Positions 1-6,129 of a stretch of 8,814 nucleotides of DNA are shown here, one piece after another. The stretch comes from Candidatus Poribacteria bacterium (lineage in GTDB: Bacteria > Poribacteria > WGA-4E > WGA-3G), in the NCBI GenBank assembly GCA_007571355.1, contig RKRO01000475.1, positions 1-8,814 on the forward strand, given 5' to 3'. Made by a program: the position numbers and the translations under genes. The notes beneath the pieces are model-generated. The model did no database searches, had not been told where the DNA came from, and saw only the letters and a list, made by a program, of their open reading frames with translations. Every line of letters starts with the position of its first letter. The stretch's first letter is position 1.

Positions 1-568
1 CCCACTCGGCGATCTGATCACTCTGTGGCCCCCGTTGCGATGCTTCCTGCAAGGGCCCGCTTATCATCATATTCATGAGATGAATCGCAACGTAGTTCAA
101 CATAATCGTACTGATAACTTCGTTGACACCGCGTGCTACCTTGAGGATTGCAGGGATGAGTCCCCATATTCCGCCTGCAAGCGTCGCAACACCGAGGCAC
201 ATCGGCACAGCCATCCAAGGTGTTTCAGGGAAAAGTGGGGCGAGTTTCGTTCCGAACCATGTTGCTGCCAACGCCCCCATCAAAAACTGTCCTTCAGCAC
301 CGATGTTCCAAATCCCGCACCGGAACGCCATTGCGACAGAAAGCCCTGTCATCAGAAACGGCGTGCTTTTCACCAGGGTTTCACCGAATTTCCGAGTATT
401 CCCGAAGGCACCGCTCAATGCTGCTTGGTAAGCGTCTAACGGGTTGTAGTTGCAGAGCAGCATGACAATGGCGTTAACGACAAAAGTACTCCCCAAAATT
501 ATAACGGGTGCCGCCAGCCAATGAATAATGTTGATTTTTTTTAAGAGGTTGTCTAACTTCGATAGCAT
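1..568 (-). CDS. BMP/Nup-type ABC transporter permease, 3' end beyond window
   Basis: Membrane permease of a nucleoside-type (BMP family) ABC importer, in the branched-chain amino acid/ribose permease superfamily. The 189 codons visible begin at ATG 568-566 and run open off the left edge, so the C-terminal half or so is missing. A first membrane segment lies at about residues 18-38. The family hallmarks are WNIGAEGQ at 87-94 (usually FNIGAEGQ) and EVISTIMLNYVA at 150-161, with hydrophobic stretches around 68-84, 95-107 and 117-142. In-frame stops lie upstream and no other ATG is available, but there is no good Shine-Dalgarno before this start. It follows the ABC ATPase in the same direction after a 256-base gap and should form the channel for that ATPase and for the binding protein at 5074-6090. 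Many such loci carry a second permease next; it would lie outside the window. The family is clear from motifs; the substrate is inferred. Confidence 0.93.
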   Translation of the reverse strand, partial: MLSKLDNLLKKINIIHWLAAPVIILGSTFVVNAIVMLLCNYNPLDAYQAALSGAFGNTRKFGETLVKSTPFLMTGLSVAMAFRCGIWNIGAEGQFLMGALAATWFGTKLAPLFPETPWMAVPMCLGVATLAGGIWGLIPAILKVARGVNEVISTIMLNYVAIHLMNMMISGPLQEASQRGPQSDQIAEW

Positions 569-625
569 GTTTTCAAGGTATCGTAAAGCCAGTAATTATT
601 GAAACACATCCTATCGAAACGAGGG

Positions 626-658
626 CCCTCTGATTCCCCCCTGATAAGGGGGGGAGGG
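626..658. repeat. C-run/G-run hairpin in the ATPase-permease gap
   Basis: CCCCCC (636-641), loop TGATAA (642-647) and GGGGGG (648-653) form a perfect 6-bp G-C stem. A second stem pairs CCCTC (626-630) with GAGGG (654-658), leaving a 5-base bulge TGATT on one side. A 10-bp perfect palindrome GAGGGCCCTC (621-630) overlaps the left arm. No T-tract follows on either strand, so it is not a normal intrinsic terminator. It lies in the predicted leader of the permease mRNA, where it could affect RNA stability or translation. It resembles dispersed G/C-run hairpin repeats seen in some bacterial genomes; one copy cannot prove that. Confidence 0.6.
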
Positions 659-698
659 GGGTTGTCTTCATAGGAGTGTGCATTTATTTTTACATTTT

Positions 699-728
699 AC
701 TATAACAGGACTTCCGCAATTTTGACAA
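699..728 (-). promoter_or_regulatory. Candidate sigma70 promoter for the permease
   Basis: On the minus strand, TTGTCA (723-728, 5/6 match to the -35 consensus) is followed after 18 bases by TATAGT (699-704, 5/6 match to -10). TGT stands immediately before it, giving an extended -10. Transcription would start near 692 and give a leader of about 120 bases containing the C/G hairpin. The -35 box lies inside the inverted-repeat element (707-826), whereas the -10 box lies just outside it, so this would be a junction promoter. Matches of this quality also occur by chance. Confidence 0.45.
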
Positions 729-826
729 TAACAAGGTCCCTATGAGGGCGAACCCCTAAAAAATCCACAAGGTTCCGTGACACAACCTAACAGGTTATGC
801 TACAAGAAAGCACTTGCGTAAGTCCT
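707..826. mobile_element. MITE-like 120-bp element with 13-bp terminal inverted repeats
   Basis: AGGACTTCCGCAA (707-719) and TTGCGTAAGTCCT (814-826) are inverted copies matching at 12 of 13 positions. They bound a non-coding 120-bp segment. Inside are small inverted repeats: CCCT/AGGG around 738-748 and AACCT/AGGTT at 784-796. There is no room for a transposase, so it would move only in trans. No convincing target-site duplication is seen at either edge (left flank TATAAC, right flank AATGAA), which argues for an old or decayed insertion. The right end overlaps the ABC ATPase stop: on the minus strand TAG takes T from position 827 and AG from the repeat's outer end. A regulatory inverted repeat is the main alternative. 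Confidence 0.5.
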
Positions 827-2420
827 AATGAAGATGTGTATCGGTTTCTCCGGTCATTAGCAACCCAATTGCTGCAATGTCGTTGCGTTGTGCAGTCGCT
901 TCAATCAATTGACCGCTTGACATCACAAAGAGCCGATCACTCAAGCGTAAGACTTCATCTAACTCTGTTGAGATGAGCAGTACAGACTTCTCTCGGTCGC
1001 GTTGTGCCAATAAATTTTCATGGACATAGCGAGCCGCGTTGACATCTAAACCGCGCGTCGGGTTAACGGCGATAAGTAGGTCGGGGTGAAGCGAGATTTC
1101 GCGGGCGAGGACAACTTTCTGTTGATTCCCCCCGGAGAGTGCAGCGGCGGGGGTGTCTGCAACAGGCGGACGGATGTCGTAATCGGCGATCAGCTGTTCG
1201 GCTCTCTCCTGTTTTCGGGTTTCGTTAAGGATATTCCACCGGGCTGTCCGCTCCAGGTGTGTCACATTCAGCAAGAGGTTCTCTGTAACCGAGAAGGATG
1301 CGATAATGCCTGTTGTCTGTCTATCTTCTGGGATGTACCCGACTCCGCGTTGCCGTACCGCCTTTGTTTCTTTCGGATGAGCCCCTAAGATACTGATTTT
1401 TCCAGATGCGTGATGCCGTAACCCCATGATCGCTTCAGCGAGTTCGCGCTGCCCATTGCCATCTACCCCGGCGATGCCGACAATTTCACCGCGACGGGTT
1501 TCCATTGAGACTTCCGAGACCGCGATTTCGTTACGACTGCCGAGTACGGTTAGATTTTCGAGCTGCAGCACGTTGTCTGATGTCTCATTTTCGAGGGGTG
1601 CGTCTCCTGAGCGTTCAACTTCACTGACATCCGAGCCGATCATCTCCCGCGCGAGCTCGCGTGCCGTCAGTTCACCTGTCGGCCCGAGATAAACCTTCTT
1701 GCCGCGCCTTAAAACAGTAATCCTATCGCTGATGCTGAGGACCTCTTTCATTTTGTGGCTAATGAAAATGATCGCTCTGCCATCGGCTTGGAGGTTGCGA
1801 AGGATTCTAAAGAAACCCTCTACCTCTTGTGGACTCAGGACAGCTGTCGGTTCGTCAAGGATGAGAATCCGAGCGTCAACTGATAGTGCCTTTAGAATTT
1901 CAACCCGTTGTTTCAGTCCGACCGACAGGGTCCGTACGCGCGCAGTCGGATCGACAGTTAAACCGAACTGCTTTGAGAGCGTCTCCGTAAGACCGATGGC
2001 TGTCTCTTTCTCAAAGCGGAATCTACGGAACCATCGCTTAAACGGGCCGCCTGCTTCATCAGGACCATCGTCAGATTTCAAGGTTCCAAGGCTCAAAGCG
2101 ATGTTCTCGGCGACAGTGAGATTCTCGATGAGCATAAAGTGCTGATGCACCATACCGATGCCATTGCCAATTGCATCCCGTGGCGATTTCGCCCGTAACC
2201 TACGTCGTCCTCCCTCACGATCTGTGACATAGATACGTCCTGCGGAGGGTTGATAAAGTCCGTAGATAAGATTCATCAGTGTGGACTTCCCCGCGCCGTT
2301 CTCTCCTAAAATCGCGTGGATTTCGCCCGCTTGGAGCGTGAAATTGACGCGATCAACAGCGACGAGATCCCCGAAGGTTTTCGTAACATTCTGAAGTTCA
2401 AGGATGTTTTCTTTTGTCAT
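825..2420 (-). CDS. BMP/Nup-type ABC importer ATP-binding protein (two fused ABC domains)
   Basis: Cytoplasmic ATPase that powers a nucleoside/sugar-type importer, 531 residues with two ABC domains as in YufO/NupA and RbsA. Domain 1 is complete: Walker A GENGAGKST (39-47), Q-loop Q93, signature LSVGLKQR (165-172), Walker B ILILDEP (185-191) and H-loop H222. Domain 2 is degenerate as is usual in the family: a Walker A-like GVDGNGQR at 318-325 lacking the GKS lysine, signature LSGGNQQK (428-435), NPTRGLD (453-459) at Walker B, and threonine near 485 where the switch histidine is expected. A charged stretch at about 113-138 looks like a small insertion. The ATG directly abuts the stop of the DUF6807 gene upstream and has no clear Shine-Dalgarno, so translation is probably coupled. 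The TAG stop lies at the edge of the inverted-repeat element. Family assignment is firm; nucleoside specificity rests on the adjacent BMP protein. Confidence 0.95.
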   Translation of the reverse strand: MTKENILELQNVTKTFGDLVAVDRVNFTLQAGEIHAILGENGAGKSTLMNLIYGLYQPSAGRIYVTDREGGRRRLRAKSPRDAIGNGIGMVHQHFMLIENLTVAENIALSLGTLKSDDGPDEAGGPFKRWFRRFRFEKETAIGLTETLSKQFGLTVDPTARVRTLSVGLKQRVEILKALSVDARILILDEPTAVLSPQEVEGFFRILRNLQADGRAIIFISHKMKEVLSISDRITVLRRGKKVYLGPTGELTARELAREMIGSDVSEVERSGDAPLENETSDNVLQLENLTVLGSRNEIAVSEVSMETRRGEIVGIAGVDGNGQRELAEAIMGLRHHASGKISILGAHPKETKAVRQRGVGYIPEDRQTTGIIASFSVTENLLLNVTHLERTARWNILNETRKQERAEQLIADYDIRPPVADTPAAALSGGNQQKVVLAREISLHPDLLIAVNPTRGLDVNAARYVHENLLAQRDREKSVLLISTELDEVLRLSDRLFVMSSGQLIEATAQRNDIAAIGLLMTGETDTHLH

Positions 2421-3272
2421 CTACAGCAGGCACCAATTTTTCGCGCGCGCGGGTGTCAATTCTCCATCGTAAGCGATTACCCGAAGCGAGACCTTCCAGC
2501 TTTCGCCCTCAGGTGTTGAGATGGATCTCGTCCAAGTCGGGTTATAGAGTGCCATCCCGTAATCCCGAATGAACCACGGCCCCCGAATGCCTTCATTAAG
2601 GATGCTCATAAAGACCCCGAATGCTCCGTGTCCGGCTAACATATTCTGGTAAGCAACGAAATCGGATTCGCCTTCGTGGACGACATCAACGCCGCCGCTG
2701 CGCCCGTTGTCCCCCAATACGATCCCCCCCATGACAGGCAGCAGTCTCGGTTCAACGCGGATACCGATGCTCCCGAACTTCGTCTGTGGATACGTTGCAG
2801 CACCGTAAGCGGCGATTTTCTCACTTGTCATATCACAGATAGTGGCATCCGCAAGCGCGTAGAGATGGACTGTCCGAATTTCGTCAATCAACGGTTCTTC
2901 GTTTTCGTCGCGCCAGACAACGTTTTGAACGAACTGAACACCATTTTCGTAGGGTGTGATGCCCATATCTTTTTGTGTGTCCATTCGCCCTAATTTCTCA
3001 AAGACTTTGTCTGTCCAAGAGCGGCGGGGTGGCGATGCCCAAAAACCCGCTTCCCTGTCGCCGACCTGAACTGGCCCCTGCCCAACGAAAATACCGTTGT
3101 GGAACGGGTGATCAAAGGCGAACTCTTGAACGACGGTACGTCCGGTTGGTGTATAGAACGGGAAAACGAAGGGGCGATAAAAATTCGCGCCCACGCCGCC
3201 TAAACATCTGCCAGTAGTGCTATCCACAACCAGATGTGTTTTCGCATTGACTTTAACTTCAAAGTTGTTCAT
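2421..3272 (-). CDS. DUF6807 (PmoA-like) family protein
   Basis: A 283-residue protein that I assign to DUF6807, often labelled methane oxygenase PmoA. That label is misleading: the family is soluble and unrelated to particulate methane monooxygenase. Family-like features are RPFVFPFYTPTG (33-44), the histidine-rich DHPFHNGIFVG (54-64, compare DHPHHRGLWF in relatives), KFGSIGIRV (165-173) and GPWFIRDYGMALYNP (231-245). There is no signal peptide or membrane segment, so it should be cytoplasmic. From memory, relatives often lie in carbohydrate-catabolism loci, and the role is unknown; a sugar-modifying or sugar-binding job is a guess. Its ATG overlaps the TGA of the upstream AAA gene (ATGA), and AAGGA stands only about 3 bases before the ATG, so translational coupling is likely. 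The stop abuts the ABC ATPase start. This packing suggests it acts with the importer, perhaps on the imported solute. Confidence 0.8.
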   Translation of the reverse strand: MNNFEVKVNAKTHLVVDSTTGRCLGGVGANFYRPFVFPFYTPTGRTVVQEFAFDHPFHNGIFVGQGPVQVGDREAGFWASPPRRSWTDKVFEKLGRMDTQKDMGITPYENGVQFVQNVVWRDENEEPLIDEIRTVHLYALADATICDMTSEKIAAYGAATYPQTKFGSIGIRVEPRLLPVMGGIVLGDNGRSGGVDVVHEGESDFVAYQNMLAGHGAFGVFMSILNEGIRGPWFIRDYGMALYNPTWTRSISTPEGESWKVSLRVIAYDGELTPARAKNWCLL

Positions 3273-4870
3273 AATTCCTTTATAGACGAAGGCACTTCTT
3301 GCGCGACAGGAATCACATAGCTCCGAATCGCCACACCCGCCACTTTCTCACGCTCTACGCGAGGTTCCGGTTTTTGGCGATGATCGAAGACGACAGAGTA
3401 GCCTTCCGTTGCTCCTTCCGATATGAGATACGCGGCGAGCTGCTGCTTGCCTGCTTGATAGCGGCTCTCGCCCCGCCAAATCTTTGTTTCCACTATGTAT
3501 TTTCGCTGATTGTGCGTGATGAGGATGTCCATTCTCCCACGACCGGTTTGGACTTCTATATGCATAACACCACCGATACGTCTAACAAACTCGTCAAGAT
3601 AGGCAAGTAAGAGGTGCCGTCCTACCGATTCTTGTGGCGTATCCGGCACCTGCAAAATTCTGAAACCTGCCCGTGCTATGAAATCTCGGAAGTTATCAAG
3701 TAACGCCTCCATTTCAATCCGCCCCGTAGATGTGAGATACTTATGAAGTGCTTCGTCGGTATCTTCTGAGAAGTATTCTTGCTCTAACCCGTTTACGAGT
3801 GGCTTGAACGCCCTCATAATCCGGTAGAGATAAATCGGATTGAGAATCTCACACATACCGTCATCACCCTCTTTAATAACGCCATAGGTAGCGAGTTCAC
3901 TGATAATATCATCGTCGAGATTGAAGTCTACGCCTTCCTCACGCGCCATAATACGCATCAGAACGCTTTCAAAGCGTGGATTCCTGCGGATATTGGTCGT
4001 CAGATGTTCAATGTTGGTATTCCGTCCACGAAGGAGTCGTGTATGTGCTACCGTAAAATGCTCCATCGTAATGGTCTCAGTTTTCGGGATATCCATCTCT
4101 TCCGTAAGAATCTGTGCCAACCGATTGACAAGGACAGGTTGACCAGCAGCCTGCTTGTGAATAGATACCACAACTTCAGGCGCGAATCCTTGACCGACCT
4201 CCGCAGTATACTGTCCAAGCAGTTCTTTGACTTGTTCAAGTGTAAAGTTGGGTAGATGGAACTCATCCTGAATATTGAACGGCGAGATGGACCTGTCGTA
4301 GTTGAGTTGAATGATGTTCTGGACTCCGACAATGCCGACGCTGTACGGACATCGTTCTCTACCGGAGAGATAAATACGGCGTAGCGAACGCAGAAAGCCC
4401 TTGACAGCATCCCGTGGAATCGCATCAAACTCGTCAATGATAAGCACAATTTTCTGATTTTTTAGAAAATCTGCCAATTTCTCAAAGAACATTCTTGTTG
4501 AAACATGATCAATTATCTTCGCGTTATCCAAGAATCGCGTTAGCGTTTCAGACGGAACCTCTTCACGTTTTTGGAAAACGTTCTCAATTTCTTTACGAAT
4601 ATCCGCATAGAACCAGGGATAAAAATCAGCAGCGGTGAAGTCTTCATACTCCTCAAAGTTCAGTTGGATTGGGAAATATGTTAAATCTTCAGTTGTAAGT
4701 GTGTCAAGTGCCAATCGGAAGAAGGTGGTTTTGCCGGTCTGGCGCGGTGCAAAAAGGACGATGTATTTGCCCTGCTTGATGCGGTCTATGAAATCGGCAG
4801 TCTCTTTTGTGCGTGGGACGATGTAGTTATCTTCAGGATACAAGCGCCCTTCGGTTCCAAAACGTTTCAT
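3269..4870 (-). CDS. AAA-type ATPase with C-terminal PD-(D/E)XK nuclease-like domain
   Basis: A 533-residue cytoplasmic P-loop ATPase of the AAA_35/AAA_14-like group. Walker A is APRQTGKTT (41-49) and Walker B is IVLIIDEFD (141-149, D146 and E147). A sensor-1-like strand is at about 177-189, followed by a helical lid (205-260) and a winged-helix-like region (295-350). The last 130 residues match a PD-(D/E)XK fold: E439, then GRGRMDIL with D448, eight residues, then ETK with E461 and K463, and a Q-rich helix near 475-480. Related two-domain proteins are spread widely in bacteria, usually with unknown function; defence or mobile-element links have been suggested for some. The start at 4870-4868 is preceded by AGGG about 8 bases away. 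It is the first gene after the left-reading promoter and overlaps DUF6807 by four bases. That placement in a transport operon is odd: it may be a later arrival using the promoter, or a functional partner. Catalytic residues look intact; substrate unknown. Confidence 0.85.
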   Translation of the reverse strand: MKRFGTEGRLYPEDNYIVPRTKETADFIDRIKQGKYIVLFAPRQTGKTTFFRLALDTLTTEDLTYFPIQLNFEEYEDFTAADFYPWFYADIRKEIENVFQKREEVPSETLTRFLDNAKIIDHVSTRMFFEKLADFLKNQKIVLIIDEFDAIPRDAVKGFLRSLRRIYLSGRERCPYSVGIVGVQNIIQLNYDRSISPFNIQDEFHLPNFTLEQVKELLGQYTAEVGQGFAPEVVVSIHKQAAGQPVLVNRLAQILTEEMDIPKTETITMEHFTVAHTRLLRGRNTNIEHLTTNIRRNPRFESVLMRIMAREEGVDFNLDDDIISELATYGVIKEGDDGMCEILNPIYLYRIMRAFKPLVNGLEQEYFSEDTDEALHKYLTSTGRIEMEALLDNFRDFIARAGFRILQVPDTPQESVGRHLLLAYLDEFVRRIGGVMHIEVQTGRGRMDILITHNQRKYIVETKIWRGESRYQAGKQQLAAYLISEGATEGYSVVFDHRQKPEPRVEREKVAGVAIRSYVIPVAQEVPSSIKEL

Positions 4871-4950
4871 GCGACACCCTTTTCTCCACTGTAAAGCACG
4901 TTAAATCGTGGCTTGGTTGCGCGACGCGATAGGGTATTGACTCTCGGTTA

Positions 4951-4979
4951 AGTGTATCACATCATCGCTTAGCGGTCAA
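4951..4979 (-). promoter_or_regulatory. Predicted promoter of the AAA-DUF6807-ABC operon
   Basis: On the minus strand, TTGACC (4974-4979, 5/6) is followed after 17 bases by TACACT (4951-4956, 4/6). TGA stands directly before it, giving an extended -10. Transcription would start near 4944 with a leader of about 70 bases before the ATG at 4870. A 6-bp inverted repeat, ATTGAC (4936-4941) and GTCAAT (4975-4980), brackets the promoter and could be an operator, though arms this short may be chance. Confidence 0.6.
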
Positions 4980-5004
4980 TAAAAATATAAGATGAAATTC
5001 CCGC

Positions 5005-5034
5005 TTTACATTTCCGGGGCAAATATGCTATAAT
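5005..5034 (+). promoter_or_regulatory. Strong predicted sigma70 promoter of the BMP binding-protein gene
   Basis: TTTACA (5005-5010, 5/6) is followed after 18 bases by a perfect TATAAT (5029-5034). TGC at 5026-5028 gives an extended -10. An A/T-rich stretch at 4979-4992 could serve as an UP element. The predicted start near 5041 gives a leader of about 33 bases. Its -35 box lies 25 bases from that of the left-reading promoter, so one regulator bound between them could control both halves of the importer. Confidence 0.75.
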
Positions 5035-5057
5035 ACCCCTATATCTTACAATGCAAT

Positions 5058-5062
5058 GGAGG
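5058..5062 (+). promoter_or_regulatory. Shine-Dalgarno site setting the binding-protein start
   Basis: GGAGG lies 11 bases before ATG 5074. The in-frame ATG at 5056 overlaps this site and would put six residues ahead of the MKK that begins the signal sequence, so 5074 is the better start. Confidence 0.7.
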
Positions 5063-5073
5063 AAAATACGTAC

Positions 5074-6090
5074 ATGAAAAAATTGTATTGGCCTGTCTTA
5101 TGTCTTTTCGCAATCGGATTCATACTCGCTCCGAATAGAGACCTCGGCGCAAAAGGACACGAGAAATTCAAGGTTGCCATGCTTCTTCCCGGTTCAATTA
5201 GTGATGCTGGATGGAACGCGTTAGCTTATGAAGGGCTTGTAGCCATTGAAAAGGAACTCGGTGCCGAAATTAGTCATGCCGAAACACGAACCCCATCGGA
5301 TCAAGAAGAACAATTCCGTTCTTACGCCCTTGACGGTTACAACTTGGTTTTTGGACACGGATACGAGTTTCAAGACCCTGCCAAAGCAGTTGCCGCTGAC
5401 TTTCCTGAGACAATTTTCATCACATCTTCCGGTGGCACTATTACTGACAATATCTCACCGGTTAACTTTCGTGTCGAGCAGCCTGCATACCTTTTAGGGA
5501 TAATAGCAGGGATGATGACGAAAACTAATAAACTCGGTGTTATGGGGGGACAGAATATCCCGTCTGTGAATAGCACGTTCATGGCATTTGAGGGCGGCGC
5601 GAAAAGTGTCAACCCTGAAGTGGAGGTCTCTTGGGTCTATGTCGGCAATTGGGAAGACATCGGTAAAGGTAAGGAACTTGCACTGGCGCAGATTAATGAA
5701 GGGGTTGACTTTATCTTCCCCAATGCTGACGCAGCGGGACTCGGTGCCTATGAAGCGGCTGAGCTCGCTCAAAAAGAGGGCACGTTAGTGTATACCTTCG
5801 GTGCAAATCGCGACAAGAGCGACATATCTCCCACTGTGATTGCAAATGCTGTGATTACCCCGAACGCTTTTGTGCAAATTGCCAAGATTATCAAGGAAGG
5901 TACGTTCAAACCGCAAGTCTATACCTTCAACATGCTGATGGACGAGGCGATCACACTCACATACAGTCCTGCCCTAAAGGATAAAGTGCCAGAAAATGTC
6001 CAGAAAGCCGTTGCGGATGCAAAAGCCAAAATCCTTGCCGGCGAGTTGAAAGTGCCACAAATCGATTTTACCGAAAAGGAAGAAGAATAG
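5074..6090 (+). CDS. BMP family periplasmic substrate-binding protein
   Basis: Solute receptor of a BMP-type ABC importer (PnrA/TmpC-like fold), 338 residues. The N-terminus has a typical secretion signal: MKK, a hydrophobic core at about 4-20 and a likely cleavage after LGA (24-26). No lipobox cysteine follows; the only early cysteine, C10, is inside the hydrophobic core. The protein is therefore probably free in a periplasm, whereas many relatives are lipoproteins. Family features are KFKVAMLLPGSISDAGWN (31-48) as the first strand and ligand loop, FGHGYEF (93-99), NFRVEQPAYLLGIIAGMM (131-148), KLGVMGG (153-159), and NADAAGLGAYEAA (217-229) in the second lobe. Known relatives bind purine or other nucleosides; the ligand here is inferred. 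It is divergent from the matching ATPase and permease on the other strand and 39 bases upstream of the formate dehydrogenase gene. The C-terminus is acidic (EKEEE). The stop is TAG. Confidence 0.93.
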   Translation: MKKLYWPVLCLFAIGFILAPNRDLGAKGHEKFKVAMLLPGSISDAGWNALAYEGLVAIEKELGAEISHAETRTPSDQEEQFRSYALDGYNLVFGHGYEFQDPAKAVAADFPETIFITSSGGTITDNISPVNFRVEQPAYLLGIIAGMMTKTNKLGVMGGQNIPSVNSTFMAFEGGAKSVNPEVEVSWVYVGNWEDIGKGKELALAQINEGVDFIFPNADAAGLGAYEAAELAQKEGTLVYTFGANRDKSDISPTVIANAVITPNAFVQIAKIIKEGTFKPQVYTFNMLMDEAITLTYSPALKDKVPENVQKAVADAKAKILAGELKVPQIDFTEKEEE

Positions 6091-6129
6091 CCTTTTTAAA
6101 TATGTCATTCTGTATGTGGAGTATGCATC

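Noticed and set aside
35..439. 134-codon plus-strand open frame
   Set aside because: It is the antisense shadow of the permease, which carries clear family motifs on the minus strand; its translation is rich in Cys, His and Arg as in spurious frames.
707..826. Complete insertion sequence
   Set aside because: Only 120 bp lie between the inverted repeats, with no transposase frame and no clear target duplication.
2421..3272. Methane monooxygenase subunit (PmoA) label
   Set aside because: The protein has no membrane segments and its motifs are those of the soluble DUF6807 family.
5056..5073. Upstream in-frame ATG as the start of the BMP protein
   Set aside because: It overlaps the GGAGG ribosome site and would add an acidic MEEN segment before the signal sequence.
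6074..6097. AAAAGG/CCTTTT inverted repeat as a terminator between the binding protein and formate dehydrogenase
   Set aside because: The stem is A-T rich with an 11-base loop, overlaps the coding end, and lacks a G-C stem; at most it is a weak attenuator.
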